A stretch of DNA of 64,000 bases from CAWHJN01 sp963829705 (GCA_963829705.1 CAWHJN010000001.1:868001-932000); one strand, 5' to 3'; numbered from the stretch's first letter, positions 9,070 to 17,646 are shown. Notes: generated by a model from the sequence alone, not told the origin. A program made the numbers and translations.

Positions 9070-9912
9070 ATGGCCAAGCCTCTCGTCTCCGACGACCTCT
9101 GAGCTGTCGTTGAGCCGCTGTTGCCTGCTCTACCGCCCAAGCCCAGGGGCGGACGACCACGCATTCCAGACCGCGCCTGCCTGACTGGCATCCTCGGACG
9201 GACATCCGTCCGAACCGTGCTTAAAACCGGCATCCAGTGGCACATGCTACCCGCTGAACTCGGCTGCGGTAGTGGCATCACCTGTTGGCGCCGTTTACGC
9301 GATTGGCACGCGGCAGGCGTATGGAAACGCCTGCACGAGGTGCTACTCTCCCGCCTCGCTGATGCGCACCAACTTGACTGGCGACGGGCCGCGCTCGACT
9401 CCGCAACCGTGGCGGCTCCAAAAGGGGGGCGCATACCGGCCCGAATCCGACGGATCGCGCAAAAGGGCGCACCCATGGTGCGGGCACGAAGCGCCACATT
9501 GTGGTAGACGCTGAGGGCATCCCGCTGGCGGTGCTGATTTCGGCGGCCAACGTGCACGATATCCGGATGCTCGAAGCAGCGCTCGACGCCATCGCGCCGG
9601 TTCGCCGCTCGAATGCTGGCCGACCCCGATTCCGTCCGGTGAAACTGCACGCCGATAAGGGCTACGACTTCGCACGCTGCCGGGAGGCGTTGCGTCGGCG
9701 TGGAATCACCCCGCGCATTGCCCGTCGGGGCGTCGAGTCGAGTGAGCGGTTGGGCGGCATCGGTGGGTTGTCGAACGGACACTCTCGTGGCTGAACCAGT
9801 ACCGGCGGTTGCGCATCCGGTACGAGCGACGGGCCAACATGCACGAAGCGCTGCCGACGCTCGGATGCGCACTCATTTGCTGAAAACAACTCCACCGGAC
9901 GTTTTGAAATGA
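9070..9912 (+). pseudogene. IS5-family transposase, broken
   Basis: The reading starts MAKPLVSDDL and hits TGA at codon 11, where the family has Trp. It resumes with VVEPLLPALPPKPRGGRPRI, GSGITCWRRLRDWHAAGVWKRLH and, after a frame change near 9430, GTKRHIVVDAEGIPLAVLISAANVHD and LHADKGYDFARCR. Another single-base loss near 9755 separates it from VVERTLSWLNQYRRLRIRYERR. The DDE segments are therefore present but split over three frames. A short palindromic insertion (9195-9212) sits where relatives read ILFVLKTG. Confidence 0.85.
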
Positions 9913-9920
9913 GCATTAAG
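9901..9920 (-). repeat. Right terminal inverted repeat of the IS
   Basis: On the minus strand CTTAATGCTCATTTCAAAAC, 18/20 identical to the left repeat. It overlaps the transposase stop codon. Confidence 0.8.
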
Positions 9921-10017
9921 TCGCCCGGCAGCCGCTTGTCCGTCTTTCTCATCCACGCACAGCCCTGCATTCTGGTGCATAATGACGCCTTTTTTGAAGG
10001 GCCACGGGATGAACGCG

Positions 10018-10058
10018 AAACGCCCCAGATCGGCGTTTGGAGCCAATCTGGGGCGTTT
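10018..10058 (-). terminator. Intrinsic terminator after tRNA-Arg
   Basis: A perfect 13-bp stem (10018-10030 with 10046-10058, AAACGCCCCAGAT) with a 15-nt loop, starting 7 nt after the tRNA 3' end on the minus strand. The stem's own A/T end supplies the short U tract. Confidence 0.7.
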
Positions 10059-10065
10059 TCGCAAG

Positions 10066-10139
<74 letters not shown>

Positions 10140-10159
10140 GTGATTTTCTGCAAGGGCTG

Positions 10160-10191
10160 CCAAGATAGCGAGCGGTATTTGCGCTCTGCAA
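10160..10191 (-). promoter_or_regulatory. Promoter of tRNA-Arg
   Basis: On the minus strand TTG (10191-10189), a 21-nt spacer, then TATCTTGG (10167-10160). This fits the Bacteroidota pattern TTG-N19-21-TAnnTTTG and ends 20 nt before the tRNA. Confidence 0.6.
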
Positions 10192-10225
10192 GTGAAGGCG
10201 GCGCGAATCCCCAAATGTGCCAGCG

Positions 10226-11275
10226 ATGTCGTTGAATCACATCTGCATCGTGGGAGGAGGGCTTGCGGGAGCGAGCGCCGCGCACGCCCTGCTGCCTCAT
10301 GCTCGGATTACCCTGCTGGAGGCCGCCAGCCCCGCCGCCGGAGCCTCAGGTGTAGCAGCGGGGCTGGCGCATCCCTTCCTAGGCCGCAAGGCGCTGCCCA
10401 TCAGCGACCGGCACGAACGCCTCGCGGCGCTGGAGGCCATGCTGGAACTCGCGGGCCTCGGCAGGCCTGCCCCTGGCGTGTGCCGCCCCGCCGCGGACCC
10501 CGATCAGGCCCGTGTGTTCGCCCGCCGCGCACACGAACATCCGGATGCTCTCCGCTGGTGCGAGGCCCCGACGGCGAAGCACCTGTGGCCGGAGGTCGCT
10601 GCCCCGCACGGCGCGCTGTGGGTGCGCGAGGGCCGCGCCGTGGACGTGGCCGCCCTCGTCACCCGGCTGGTCGAGCGAGTTCGCCAGCACGGCGTAGACG
10701 TGCGCTGTAGAAGCGCGGTTGTCTCGCTACTCGAAACACCCGATAGCGTGCGGATCACGACGGCAGACGGAGCCGAAGTCGTCGCGGATGCAACGTTGCT
10801 CTGCACGGGGCAGGCGGCGTGGACGCTCGTGGGCGATCTCACGTTGCACCGAGTCAAGGGCCAGGTCGTCCGCCTGCGCGCGCCCGGCGTGGCGCGGCGC
10901 CTGCCGCTCGTCGCCGGGATGGGCTATCTCGTTCCCGACGGCGACACGGTGCTCGTCGGCAGCACGTTCGAGCATCGCTTCGATCACCTCGACCCGACGC
11001 CCGAGGGCCTCGCGTTCTTGCAGGCGCGGGCGGCAGGACTGGTGCCGGCGCTGGCCGGGGCCGAACTCGTCGAGGCGCGGGCCGGGGTGCGTGTCACGGT
11101 GCCGGGGCGGCGGCATCCGCTGCTCGGCCCGGTCTCGGCGAGGGGGCGTGTGTGGGCGTTCAACGGCCTCGGCACACGGGGCTTGCTCGCGGCGCCCTTC
11201 CTGGCGTCGTCGTTGTGGAACTACCTCCACGAACCCCGCCATATCCCCGCCGACATACGGCCTCGCACGGCGTGA
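10226..11275 (+). CDS. FAD-dependent oxidoreductase of the D-amino-acid oxidase (DAO) family
   Basis: A 349-residue flavoenzyme. The dinucleotide-binding motif GGGLAGASAA starts near residue 10, and the C-terminus has the DAO-type segment GRRHPLLGPV and NGLGTRGLLAAP. The latter resembles the FAD domain of MnmC and glycine oxidase ThiO, but no thiamine or tRNA-modification partner is adjacent, so the substrate is unknown. An in-frame GTG nine bases upstream is an alternative start; I chose the ATG because the following MSLNHICIVGGG places the Rossmann strand normally. The next gene on the strand is fbaB, 49 nt away with its own promoter-like box. Confidence 0.85.
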   Translation: MSLNHICIVGGGLAGASAAHALLPHARITLLEAASPAAGASGVAAGLAHPFLGRKALPISDRHERLAALEAMLELAGLGRPAPGVCRPAADPDQARVFARRAHEHPDALRWCEAPTAKHLWPEVAAPHGALWVREGRAVDVAALVTRLVERVRQHGVDVRCRSAVVSLLETPDSVRITTADGAEVVADATLLCTGQAAWTLVGDLTLHRVKGQVVRLRAPGVARRLPLVAGMGYLVPDGDTVLVGSTFEHRFDHLDPTPEGLAFLQARAAGLVPALAGAELVEARAGVRVTVPGRRHPLLGPVSARGRVWAFNGLGTRGLLAAPFLASSLWNYLHEPRHIPADIRPRTA

Positions 11276-11280
11276 CTCCG

Positions 11281-11288
11281 TACCTTAT
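11281..11288 (+). promoter_or_regulatory. Putative -7 box of fbaB (TACCTTAT)
   Basis: TACCTTAT resembles TAnnTTTG and lies 36 nt before the fbaB ATG. No clear -33 TTG is seen. Confidence 0.3.
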
Positions 11289-11324
11289 CCCTTTTCCGTA
11301 CACACCCTAAACCGACCTTTCATC

Positions 11325-12401
11325 ATGGAACTCACCACGACGCGCATTGCCGACCTGCTGGGCGACGAGGCCGACTCGCTGCTCAACCACACCTCGAAAA
11401 CCTTCTCGAAAGACCAGCTCCACCTGCCCGGCCCCGACTTCGTCGACCGCGTGTGGATGGCGTCGGATCGCGGGCCGCAGGTGCTGCGCTCGCTCCAGAC
11501 GCTCTTCGATCACGGGCGCCTCGGCGGCACGGGCTATCTCTCGATCCTGCCCGTCGACCAGGGCATCGAGCACTCGGGCGGCGCGAGCTTCGCCAAGAAC
11601 CCGATCTATTTCGACCCCGAGAACATCGTCAAGCTCGCCATCGAAGGCGGCTGCAACGCCGTCGCCTCGACGTACGGCGGCCTCGGGTCGGTCGCGCGCA
11701 AGTACGCCCACAAGATCCCGTTCATCCTCAAGATCAACCACAACGAGCTGCTCACGTATCCCAATGCCTTCGACCAGGTGATGTTTGGCCGCATCGACGA
11801 GGCGTGGAACATGGGCTGCGTGGCGGTCGGCGCGACGATCTACTTCGGCTCGGACATGAGCACGCGGCAGCTCGTCGAGGTCAGCGAGGCGTTCGAGCAC
11901 GCGCACGAACTGGGTATGAGCACGATTCTGTGGTGCTACCTCCGCAACGAGGCCTTCAAGGTCGATGGCAAGGACTACCACACCGCCGCCGACCTCACCG
12001 GGCAGGCCAACCACCTCGGCGTGACCATCGAGGCAGACATCATCAAGCAGAAGCAGCCCGAGTCGAACGGCGGCTTCAAGGCGCTCAACACGGGCAACTC
12101 GTCGTACGGCAAGCTCGACGAGCGCATCTACTCCGAACTCACCACCGACCATCCCATCGACCTGACGCGCTACCAGGTGGCGAACTGCTTCATGGGGCGC
12201 GCCGGGCTCATCAACTCGGGCGGCGGCTCGGGCAAGAACGACCTCGAGCAGGCCGTCCGCACCGCCGTCATCAACAAGCGCGCGGGCGGCATGGGCTTGA
12301 TCTCGGGCCGCAAGGCGTTCCAGCGCCCGATGAAAGAGGGCGTCGAGATCCTCAACGCCATCCAGGACGTGTACCTCGACAGCGGCGTGACCATCGCGTA
12401 A
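11325..12401 (+). CDS. fbaB: Class I fructose-bisphosphate aldolase (FbaB/DhnA type)
   Basis: Cleaves fructose-1,6-bisphosphate to glyceraldehyde-3-phosphate and dihydroxyacetone phosphate through a Schiff base, without metal. 358 residues, usual for this type. Diagnostic segments are GYLSILPVDQGIEHSGG, IPFILKINHNE, TIYFGSDMSTRQLVE, IEADIIKQKQPE, and near the end GLISGRKAFQRP, the phosphate-binding region. The open frame extends upstream through the previous gene in a different phase, but the ATG at 11325 follows a stop-bounded intergenic gap and starts the family's normal N-terminus. It is a central glycolysis/gluconeogenesis enzyme. Confidence 0.95.
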   Translation: MELTTTRIADLLGDEADSLLNHTSKTFSKDQLHLPGPDFVDRVWMASDRGPQVLRSLQTLFDHGRLGGTGYLSILPVDQGIEHSGGASFAKNPIYFDPENIVKLAIEGGCNAVASTYGGLGSVARKYAHKIPFILKINHNELLTYPNAFDQVMFGRIDEAWNMGCVAVGATIYFGSDMSTRQLVEVSEAFEHAHELGMSTILWCYLRNEAFKVDGKDYHTAADLTGQANHLGVTIEADIIKQKQPESNGGFKALNTGNSSYGKLDERIYSELTTDHPIDLTRYQVANCFMGRAGLINSGGGSGKNDLEQAVRTAVINKRAGGMGLISGRKAFQRPMKEGVEILNAIQDVYLDSGVTIA

Positions 12402-12428
12402 GCACAGTTTCTGTTGAGCATGCGAGCG

Positions 12429-12472
12429 CGAGCGGGCGCGGAGGTTTCTGGCCTTCGCGCCCGCTCGGCTTT
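12429..12472 (+). terminator. Terminator-like hairpin after fbaB
   Basis: A 12-bp perfect stem CGAGCGGGCGCG (12429-12440) with 12456-12467, 15-nt loop, followed by GCTTTGC. The U tract is short. Confidence 0.55.
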
Positions 12473-12540
12473 GCAGGGGCGTGGTTTAAGTCGGCGTGTG
12501 AGGGCGCTGATACAGGAGAGGCATCCCATCTCTTCCTGCC

Positions 12541-13317
12541 ATGCACCGCTTTTTCGTCCTCCTCACTCTCGCCACCTGCGCCGTCGCGGTCGATGCCGCC
12601 GCGCAGTCCCGCACCTTCGCCTTCGAAGGGGCCGCCGAAACGACGAACGGCACGCGCACCGTCGTCCAGGACTCGACCGCGGGCGTGGGCCTGACCGTCG
12701 CCAGCCCGGACACCGACTGGCAGGCGCGCGACGTGAACGGCTACGGCAGCACGACGGGCCGGGCGGCCTACGCGCTCGTTTCGACGGCGCAGGTGACGCT
12801 TTCCTTCAGCACGCCCGTCCGTGTGACCGCGCTGCACGGCGCGACCGTATGGGGGGAGGAGACGTGGACCGTCACCGCCTCGACGGGCGAAAACGTGACG
12901 GCGACGGTGACGAGCGCGGGCACGCGCATCGAGACGGACTTCCCCGCCACCGCGACGCTCACCATCACCTCCAGCGTGGGCGCGTTCTTCCCGCTCCTCG
13001 ACGACATCGAGGTCGACGCCGCCACCGCCGCGCCAACGGCCACCGCGCCCGACGCGCCTATCGCGGGCCTCGACATCGACATCTTCCCGCAGCCCGTCGC
13101 CGATGCGGCGCGCATCAAATTGAACGGCACGGCGGGCGCGGTGCGCATCGCGGTCTATGACGTGCTGGGGCGTCAGGTGGCGATGCTGCACGACGGGCCA
13201 ACCACGCCGCGTTTCGCGTTCGACTTCGACGCCCGGACGCTGGCTGCGGGCACGTACGTGCTGACGGTGGAGGCGGGCGAAAACCGGCACAGCCAGGCGT
13301 TCGTCGTGGCGCGCTGA
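12541..13317 (+). CDS. Secreted protein with type IX secretion sorting domain, function unknown
   Basis: A 258-residue exported protein. The signal peptide is MHRFFVLLTLATCAVA with cleavage near AAAQS. The central 140 residues form beta-rich sequence without a domain I recognise. The last 80 residues are a type A sorting domain: IFPQPVADAARIKLNG, then VYDVLGRQVAML, then ending LTVEAGENRHSQAFVVAR. Such domains direct Bacteroidota proteins through the outer membrane and are removed on export. It is flanked by terminators on both sides, so it is probably a one-gene unit. Confidence 0.85.
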   Translation: MHRFFVLLTLATCAVAVDAAAQSRTFAFEGAAETTNGTRTVVQDSTAGVGLTVASPDTDWQARDVNGYGSTTGRAAYALVSTAQVTLSFSTPVRVTALHGATVWGEETWTVTASTGENVTATVTSAGTRIETDFPATATLTITSSVGAFFPLLDDIEVDAATAAPTATAPDAPIAGLDIDIFPQPVADAARIKLNGTAGAVRIAVYDVLGRQVAMLHDGPTTPRFAFDFDARTLAAGTYVLTVEAGENRHSQAFVVAR

Positions 13318-13348
13318 CGCGCTGCACCTTTCGGGGCGATGGGTGCGT

Positions 13349-13384
13349 AACGGGGCGGGCTTCTGGCCTGTCCCGTTTTATTTT
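13349..13384 (+). terminator. Terminator between the T9SS protein and the AAA gene
   Basis: AACGGG (13349-13354) pairs with CCCGTT (13372-13377) and is followed by TTATTTT. The T-rich tail also contains TATTTTGC (13379-13386), which could act as the -7 box of the next gene. Confidence 0.55.
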
Positions 13385-13408
13385 GCCTTTTTCCACCCGC
13401 CCGCACCG

Positions 13409-15151
13409 ATGGCCGAAATCGCCCCCAACCCGCTCTCTACGTACCCTGCCTGGGCCCAGGCGCTCGCGCAGAAGTACTTCACCAAAACGCTCAACACGTT
13501 CATCCTCTACGGAAACGTGCGCGACCTCGTCCCGGCGCAGGACCCTGCGGGCAAGCCCACCTACCTGCCGCTGCGCGACTTCCTGACGGACGACCTCTTC
13601 GCCGCGCGCGACCTCGTCGTCTACTACGACCGCGCCTCGGGCATCCACTTCACCGACCAGGCCAGCCAGCGCGATTTCAACCGCGCGCTCTCAGGCTACG
13701 ACTCCATCTTCGGCACGGATTACCAGCAGAAGCTGCCCAAAGACCCCGTGCGCGTCTTCACGGTGCTGGAGAACTACTTCCGGCTGCGCCTCGGGGAGAA
13801 CAAGCGCATCGCCTTTATCATCGACTACGCCGAAACCATCATCCCGATGGCCGAGGCGTCGATGTACTCGCCCGAAGACCGGGGGGCGCTCGTGGCGCTC
13901 CGTAAGTGGTCGCACGACCCGCTGTTTCTGGCGAAGGACTTCACTGTCTGCCTCATCGCCGAGAACCTGCGCGATCTCAGCCAGGCGTTCGTGCAGAGTC
14001 CGTACACCGCCGAGGTGGCGCTCGATATGCCCGGCGTGGCCGAGCGCGAGCGGTTTCTGAAGTGGTACCTCCAGGGCAAGGAGGACGCTTTCGGCGAGAT
14101 GGCCGACGTGCCGCCGGGCGTGCTCGGGCAGAACACGGCGGGCCTCGGCTACGTGCAGCTGCGCACCGTTCTGGCCGACGTGCTCGAAAACCACAACCGC
14201 CTCACCTTCGACCGCCTCGCCGCGCTCAAGAAAGAACTCATCGAGGCCGAGGCGTACGGGCTGCTCGAATTCATCGAGACCGACCTGACGCTCGACCTCG
14301 TCGCGGGCCACGAGCAGGCCAAGCAGCACCTGCGCGACGCCGCCGCCGCCCTGCGCGCCGGCAGGCCCGACGTGCTGCCGATGGGCTACCTCGTCAGCGG
14401 ACCGGTGGGCACGGGCAAGACGTTCCTCATCTCGTGTTTCGCGGGCGAAATCGGCATCCCGATGGTCAAACTCAAAAACTTCCGCTCGCAGTGGCAGGGC
14501 GTGACCGAGGGCAACCTGGAGAAGATTCTGACCCTGCTTCAGGCGATGACGCCCGTGGCCGTGATGATCGACGAGGCCGATGCCATGCTGGGCGACCGCA
14601 ACGCCTCGGGCGACAGCGGCGTGTCGAGCCGCGTTTTCGGGCAGATCGCGTCGTTTATGTCGAACACGCGCAACCGAGGCCGGGTGATCTTTTTCCTCGT
14701 CACCGCCCGCCCCGACCTCATGCCCATCGACCTCAAGCGGCAGGGCCGCGCCGAGGAACACCTCGCCCTCTTCTACCCGACGACGCGCGAGGAGCGCGAG
14801 GAACTGCTCCGCGTGATGCTGCGCCGCACGAAAGTCAACATGCCCATCGACACCGCGCCGGAATCGCTGCTCGACGGCGGGCGGACGTTCTCGGGCGCGG
14901 ACATGGAGGCGATTCTCACGCGCGCCAAATTCCGCGCTGCCGCCGAAGCCTCGGCTGAGGTGACGCCAGACATCCTCGCGCGCGTCGTCGAGGATTTCAT
15001 GCCGCCGACGTACCCGCTCGAAGTCGAACTGCAAACGCTCGTGGCCGTGCAGGAATGCACCTCGCGCAGCCTGCTCCCCGAAGAATACCGCGACATGGAC
15101 CGCGAGGACGTCACGCGGCGCATCGAGGAGCTAAAGCAGTTGATCGGGTAA
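13409..15151 (+). CDS. Ycf46-like AAA-family ATPase
   Basis: A 580-residue ATPase with a normal C-terminal AAA module: Walker A GPVGTGKTF near residue 331, Walker B VAVMIDEADAML near residue 385, and a sensor/arginine region RGRVIFFLVTARPDLMP. The N-terminal 300 residues look like a degenerate AAA half, with FILYGNVRDLV where a Walker A would be and IAFIIDYAETI as a Walker B relic. This two-half layout resembles Ycf46 of cyanobacteria and plastids, whose role is poorly known. An upstream in-frame ATG exists, but it lies before the terminator hairpin, so I chose MAEIAPNP. The cellular function is unknown. Confidence 0.8.
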   Translation: MAEIAPNPLSTYPAWAQALAQKYFTKTLNTFILYGNVRDLVPAQDPAGKPTYLPLRDFLTDDLFAARDLVVYYDRASGIHFTDQASQRDFNRALSGYDSIFGTDYQQKLPKDPVRVFTVLENYFRLRLGENKRIAFIIDYAETIIPMAEASMYSPEDRGALVALRKWSHDPLFLAKDFTVCLIAENLRDLSQAFVQSPYTAEVALDMPGVAERERFLKWYLQGKEDAFGEMADVPPGVLGQNTAGLGYVQLRTVLADVLENHNRLTFDRLAALKKELIEAEAYGLLEFIETDLTLDLVAGHEQAKQHLRDAAAALRAGRPDVLPMGYLVSGPVGTGKTFLISCFAGEIGIPMVKLKNFRSQWQGVTEGNLEKILTLLQAMTPVAVMIDEADAMLGDRNASGDSGVSSRVFGQIASFMSNTRNRGRVIFFLVTARPDLMPIDLKRQGRAEEHLALFYPTTREEREELLRVMLRRTKVNMPIDTAPESLLDGGRTFSGADMEAILTRAKFRAAAEASAEVTPDILARVVEDFMPPTYPLEVELQTLVAVQECTSRSLLPEEYRDMDREDVTRRIEELKQLIG

Positions 15152-15157
15152 ACGGCT

Positions 15158-15198
15158 GAAGGGCGACGTGTACATGGGAGGGTGTACCCGCGCCCTTC
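15158..15198. terminator. Hairpin between convergent genes
   Basis: GAAGGGCG (15158-15165) pairs with CGCCCTTC (15191-15198), with T-rich sequence after it on the plus strand. It lies between the convergent AAA and DivIVA genes and may serve both. Confidence 0.4.
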
Positions 15199-15243
15199 CC
15201 TTTCCATTAACCAGTGGGTGTTGGCGAGTGGGCGGCCTGGCCC

Positions 15244-16383
15244 TTATTCCAGATCCTGCAGGATTCGCCGGATGCGGGCGATTTCGTCTTCGGCGGTGGT
15301 GGACTCCTGCGGCGGGGTGTCGGCGGCGGGGTCAGGCGTAGACACGCCGGGGGCCTCGAAGAACGGGCGCTGCCGCCACGGGGTGCGAGCTTCCTGCGTG
15401 GGCGGCTCGGCCTCTGCTTCGGGATCGGTGGGAGCAGGCTCCGGGGGCGCTGGCGGCGTGATGGGTGCAGGCTCGCTCGGCGGCGTCGCGCCGTAGAGGC
15501 CCTGCCCCGGCATCCAGAAACCGGCAGTGGGTTCGTCTGGCTCGTCGTTCTCCTCGTCCGGCTCATCTTCGTCTGGCTCGTCGCTCGCCTCTACCGGCAC
15601 ATCGGGTGCCGGCGTGGCCTCGGCCACGGGCTGCGCCTCGACAGGCTCGGTGGAGAGGGCGGCTTCGTCGTCGAGGCGCAGCAGCTTTTCGGCCATCGTC
15701 TCGCCGGTTTCGGGCGCTTCGCCGGTGGCCTCGTCCTCGGCAGGTTCGTACGTCGGCTCCTCGGCGGGCGCTGCGGCGGCGGGTTCGGCGGGCACGAAAT
15801 CGTCGTCCTCTTCCTCGGGCGCGGGCGGCACCACGACGGGCGCGTCGAGCCGGTCGAGCAGTTCCTCGTCGTCCGCGTCGGGCGTGCTGAGTTGGCGGCG
15901 GTCGGCGGGCATGAGCTTGATGTAGCCGATAGGGTCGTCGCCGTCGAAGTGCGCCAGCATCTCCATCTCGGTGATGAGGAAGGCGCGCAGGCGCGAGACG
16001 ATCTCCTTGCGGCGCCCGAGGATCGACTGCGTTTCCTGGCGCAGCCGCGTCCGGTCCTGCTCGGCGTCGTGCGTGATGCGCTCGGCGTCGAGTTCGGCGC
16101 GGTCGCGGATCTGCTGCGCCTTCTGCTCGGCGGCCTGGAGCGCCTGCCGCGAGCTTTCGCGGGCCGTCTGCAGCGCCTCCTGCAAGGCCTCCTCGACGCG
16201 CTCGTAGTGCTGGAGCTTGTTTTCGAGGTCGCGCATCTTTTCCTCCTGCCGCCGGATGTCTTCGAGGTGGCTCTCCCACTGCGACGACAGCGCCTGCAAA
16301 AACGCCTGCACCTCGTCGGGGTCGTAGCCGCGCAGGCGGCGCGTGAACTCCTGCTTGCGAATGTCGAGCGGGGAAAGCTTCAT
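15244..16383 (-). CDS. divIVA: DivIVA-domain coiled-coil protein
   Basis: A 379-residue protein. The N-terminus MKLSPLDIRKQEF, then GYDPDEVQAFLQAL, is the DivIVA lipid-binding domain. Residues about 35-150 form a long coiled coil (heptads rich in Glu, Gln and Ala), and the remaining 200 residues are acidic, proline-rich and low in complexity. DivIVA proteins bind curved membrane at poles and septa and recruit cell-division or wall factors. The start is the ATG at 16383; the frame is open further upstream but that sequence overlaps yggS. Transcription probably starts at the TATCTTGC box 24 nt upstream. Neighbour yggS is a frequent companion of divIVA in bacterial division clusters. Confidence 0.85.
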   Translation of the reverse strand: MKLSPLDIRKQEFTRRLRGYDPDEVQAFLQALSSQWESHLEDIRRQEEKMRDLENKLQHYERVEEALQEALQTARESSRQALQAAEQKAQQIRDRAELDAERITHDAEQDRTRLRQETQSILGRRKEIVSRLRAFLITEMEMLAHFDGDDPIGYIKLMPADRRQLSTPDADDEELLDRLDAPVVVPPAPEEEDDDFVPAEPAAAAPAEEPTYEPAEDEATGEAPETGETMAEKLLRLDDEAALSTEPVEAQPVAEATPAPDVPVEASDEPDEDEPDEENDEPDEPTAGFWMPGQGLYGATPPSEPAPITPPAPPEPAPTDPEAEAEPPTQEARTPWRQRPFFEAPGVSTPDPAADTPPQESTTAEDEIARIRRILQDLE

Positions 16384-16406
16384 GGCGTGGGTTTCCGTGT
16401 GGAATG

Positions 16407-16414
16407 GCAAGATA
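16407..16414 (-). promoter_or_regulatory. Putative -7 box of divIVA (TATCTTGC)
   Basis: Minus-strand TATCTTGC, 23 nt before the DivIVA start, in the short gap after yggS. It matches the recurrent TATCTTsG box seen upstream of other genes here. Confidence 0.4.
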
Positions 16415-16448
16415 ACGATGCGCCACGCTGCGCCGTCGCGGGCGGTCG

Positions 16449-17165
16449 TCAGCCGCGCGCGCCGAAGATCGCGCTGCCCACGCGCACGTGCGTCGCCCCT
16501 TCCTCGATGGCCACCTCGAAGTCTCCGCTCATGCCCATCGACAGGCCCGCGAGGCGGGCACGCTCGTGGCGCTGCGGCTCGAACGTGCGGGCCGTCTGCC
16601 GGAGCAACCGGAACTGGCCGCGCACGTCCTCGGGGTCGTCGGCAGGGGCGGCGAGCGTCATCAGGCCCACTGGCACGAGGTGGTCGAAGGGCGCGAGCAA
16701 CTCGACGAAGCGGTGCGCGTCGCCGGGGGCGATGCCGTACTTGCTGTCCTCGCCCGATACGTTGACCTGCACGAAGCACGGCAGCACGCGGCCCTCGGTG
16801 GCGGCGCGCTTCTCGATCTCCTCGGCGAGCTTGATGGTGTCGAGCGCGTGGAACACGTCGGCACACCGCACCACGTCGCGGGCCTTGTTGGTCTGGAGGT
16901 GCCCGATAAAGTGCCACCGGATGCTTCCTCCTTCCTTCTCGCCCGGCACCTGCGCGGCCTTCTCGACGAGTTCCTGGACTTTGTTCTCCCCGAAATCCGT
17001 GACGCCCGCCGCCATCGCCATCTCGACAGCCTCGATGGGGTGCGTCTTCGTCACGGCCACGAGCGTCACCTCGCTCGCGTCGCGCCCGGCGCGCGCGCAC
17101 GCCTCGGCGATCTGGCCCCGCACGACATCGACGCGGTCGCGGAGGAGAATGGGGTCGTAGGACAT
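16449..17165 (-). CDS. yggS: YggS-family pyridoxal-phosphate homeostasis protein
   Basis: A 238-residue single-domain PLP-binding protein (fold type III barrel) that buffers cytoplasmic PLP; no enzymatic reaction is established. Lys40 in TLVAVTKTHP is the Schiff-base lysine. DFGENKVQELVEKA, WHFIGHLQTNKAR and the phosphate-binding end MGMSGDFEVAIEEGATHVRVGSAIFG are all present. The start is MSYDPILLRD, directly after a CCACTTCCGACTTTT-type leader, part of the repeated intergenic motif. It lies 65 nt upstream of divIVA on the same strand. Confidence 0.93.
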   Translation of the reverse strand: MSYDPILLRDRVDVVRGQIAEACARAGRDASEVTLVAVTKTHPIEAVEMAMAAGVTDFGENKVQELVEKAAQVPGEKEGGSIRWHFIGHLQTNKARDVVRCADVFHALDTIKLAEEIEKRAATEGRVLPCFVQVNVSGEDSKYGIAPGDAHRFVELLAPFDHLVPVGLMTLAAPADDPEDVRGQFRLLRQTARTFEPQRHERARLAGLSMGMSGDFEVAIEEGATHVRVGSAIFGARG

Positions 17166-17170
17166 GATGT

Positions 17171-17448
17171 AAAAGTCGGAAGTGGGAACGCGGAAGGCGA
17201 AACGAAGGAAAGGGCGAGCGTCGAGATCGGCGGTAGGGGCGTACCGTGGTACGCCCTGCTGCACATCGTGCATCGGATGGGAAGATGCGAACGTTTGCGA
17301 GCGGACCAAAGCTGTGAGCAGCGGGCGATCCCGTTTTGCACCCCGTAAGGACGCAACACCCCGCAGGGGGGCAGGGTGCTGCGTCCCTACCCGCATTTCC
17401 CTACCGCGCCTCATTCCGCATTCCGCGCTCCCACTTTCAACTTTCCCC
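17171..17448. repeat. Inverted intergenic motif pair between CPXCG gene and yggS
   Basis: The left arm 17171-17197 (AAAAGTCGGAAGTGGGAACG and following) is the inverse of the right arm 17414-17448 (CATTCCGCATTCCGCGCTCC and following). The left arm, read on the minus strand, abuts the yggS start. Between the arms are smaller inverted pieces, for example GGGGCGTACC/GGTACGCCC near 17232-17252 and GTGCTGCGTCCCTACCC near 17380. This roughly 280-nt stretch carries no gene that I can support. Confidence 0.5.
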
Positions 17449-17627
17449 TACGCCTCGGCGGCGAACGCCACGATGTCGCCTTCCTCCGCGGTGAAGGTAA
17501 TCTGAATGGGGCGGCAGCAGACCTCGCAGTCTTCCACGTACGTCTGCTCGCCGTCGAGCGACGTGTCGAGCAGCATCGTGATCTCCTCCCAGCAGTACGG
17601 GCAGGTAAACGGATATTCCTCTTCCAT
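17448..17627 (-). CDS. CPXCG-motif cysteine-rich small protein
   Basis: A 59-residue protein read from the ATG at 17627. It starts MEEEYPFTCPYCWEEITMLL and has a second cysteine pair in VEDCEVCCRPIQI, followed by an acidic tail ending AFAAEA. The CPYC plus CEVCC arrangement matches the CPXCG small-protein family, probably a zinc-binding ribbon; its role is unknown. It starts 19 nt after the end of the large permease gene on the same strand and could be its operon partner. It is too short for many gene callers. Confidence 0.8.
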   Translation of the reverse strand: MEEEYPFTCPYCWEEITMLLDTSLDGEQTYVEDCEVCCRPIQITFTAEEGDIVAFAAEA

Positions 17628-17646
17628 GGGCGTCTGGGGTTCGCGC

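Larger units (their letters stand above)
9023..9920 (+). mobile_element. Degenerate IS5-family insertion sequence (898 bp)
   Basis: Terminal inverted repeats at 9023-9042 (CTTAGTGCTCGTTTCAAAAC) and 9901-9920 match at 18 of 20 positions and bracket a decayed IS5-type (IS427-like) transposase. Length fits that group. I could not define a target duplication with confidence; TTA/TAA occurs at both tips. With a broken transposase the copy could only move if another copy supplies the enzyme. Confidence 0.85.

Noticed and set aside
10719..11324. N-terminal extension of the aldolase through the preceding gene
   Set aside because: The extension is an out-of-phase reading of the FAD oxidoreductase; the aldolase has its normal N-terminus at 11325.
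13343..13408. Upstream start for the AAA protein
   Set aside because: The extra 22 residues would be translated from a terminator hairpin and T-rich tail.
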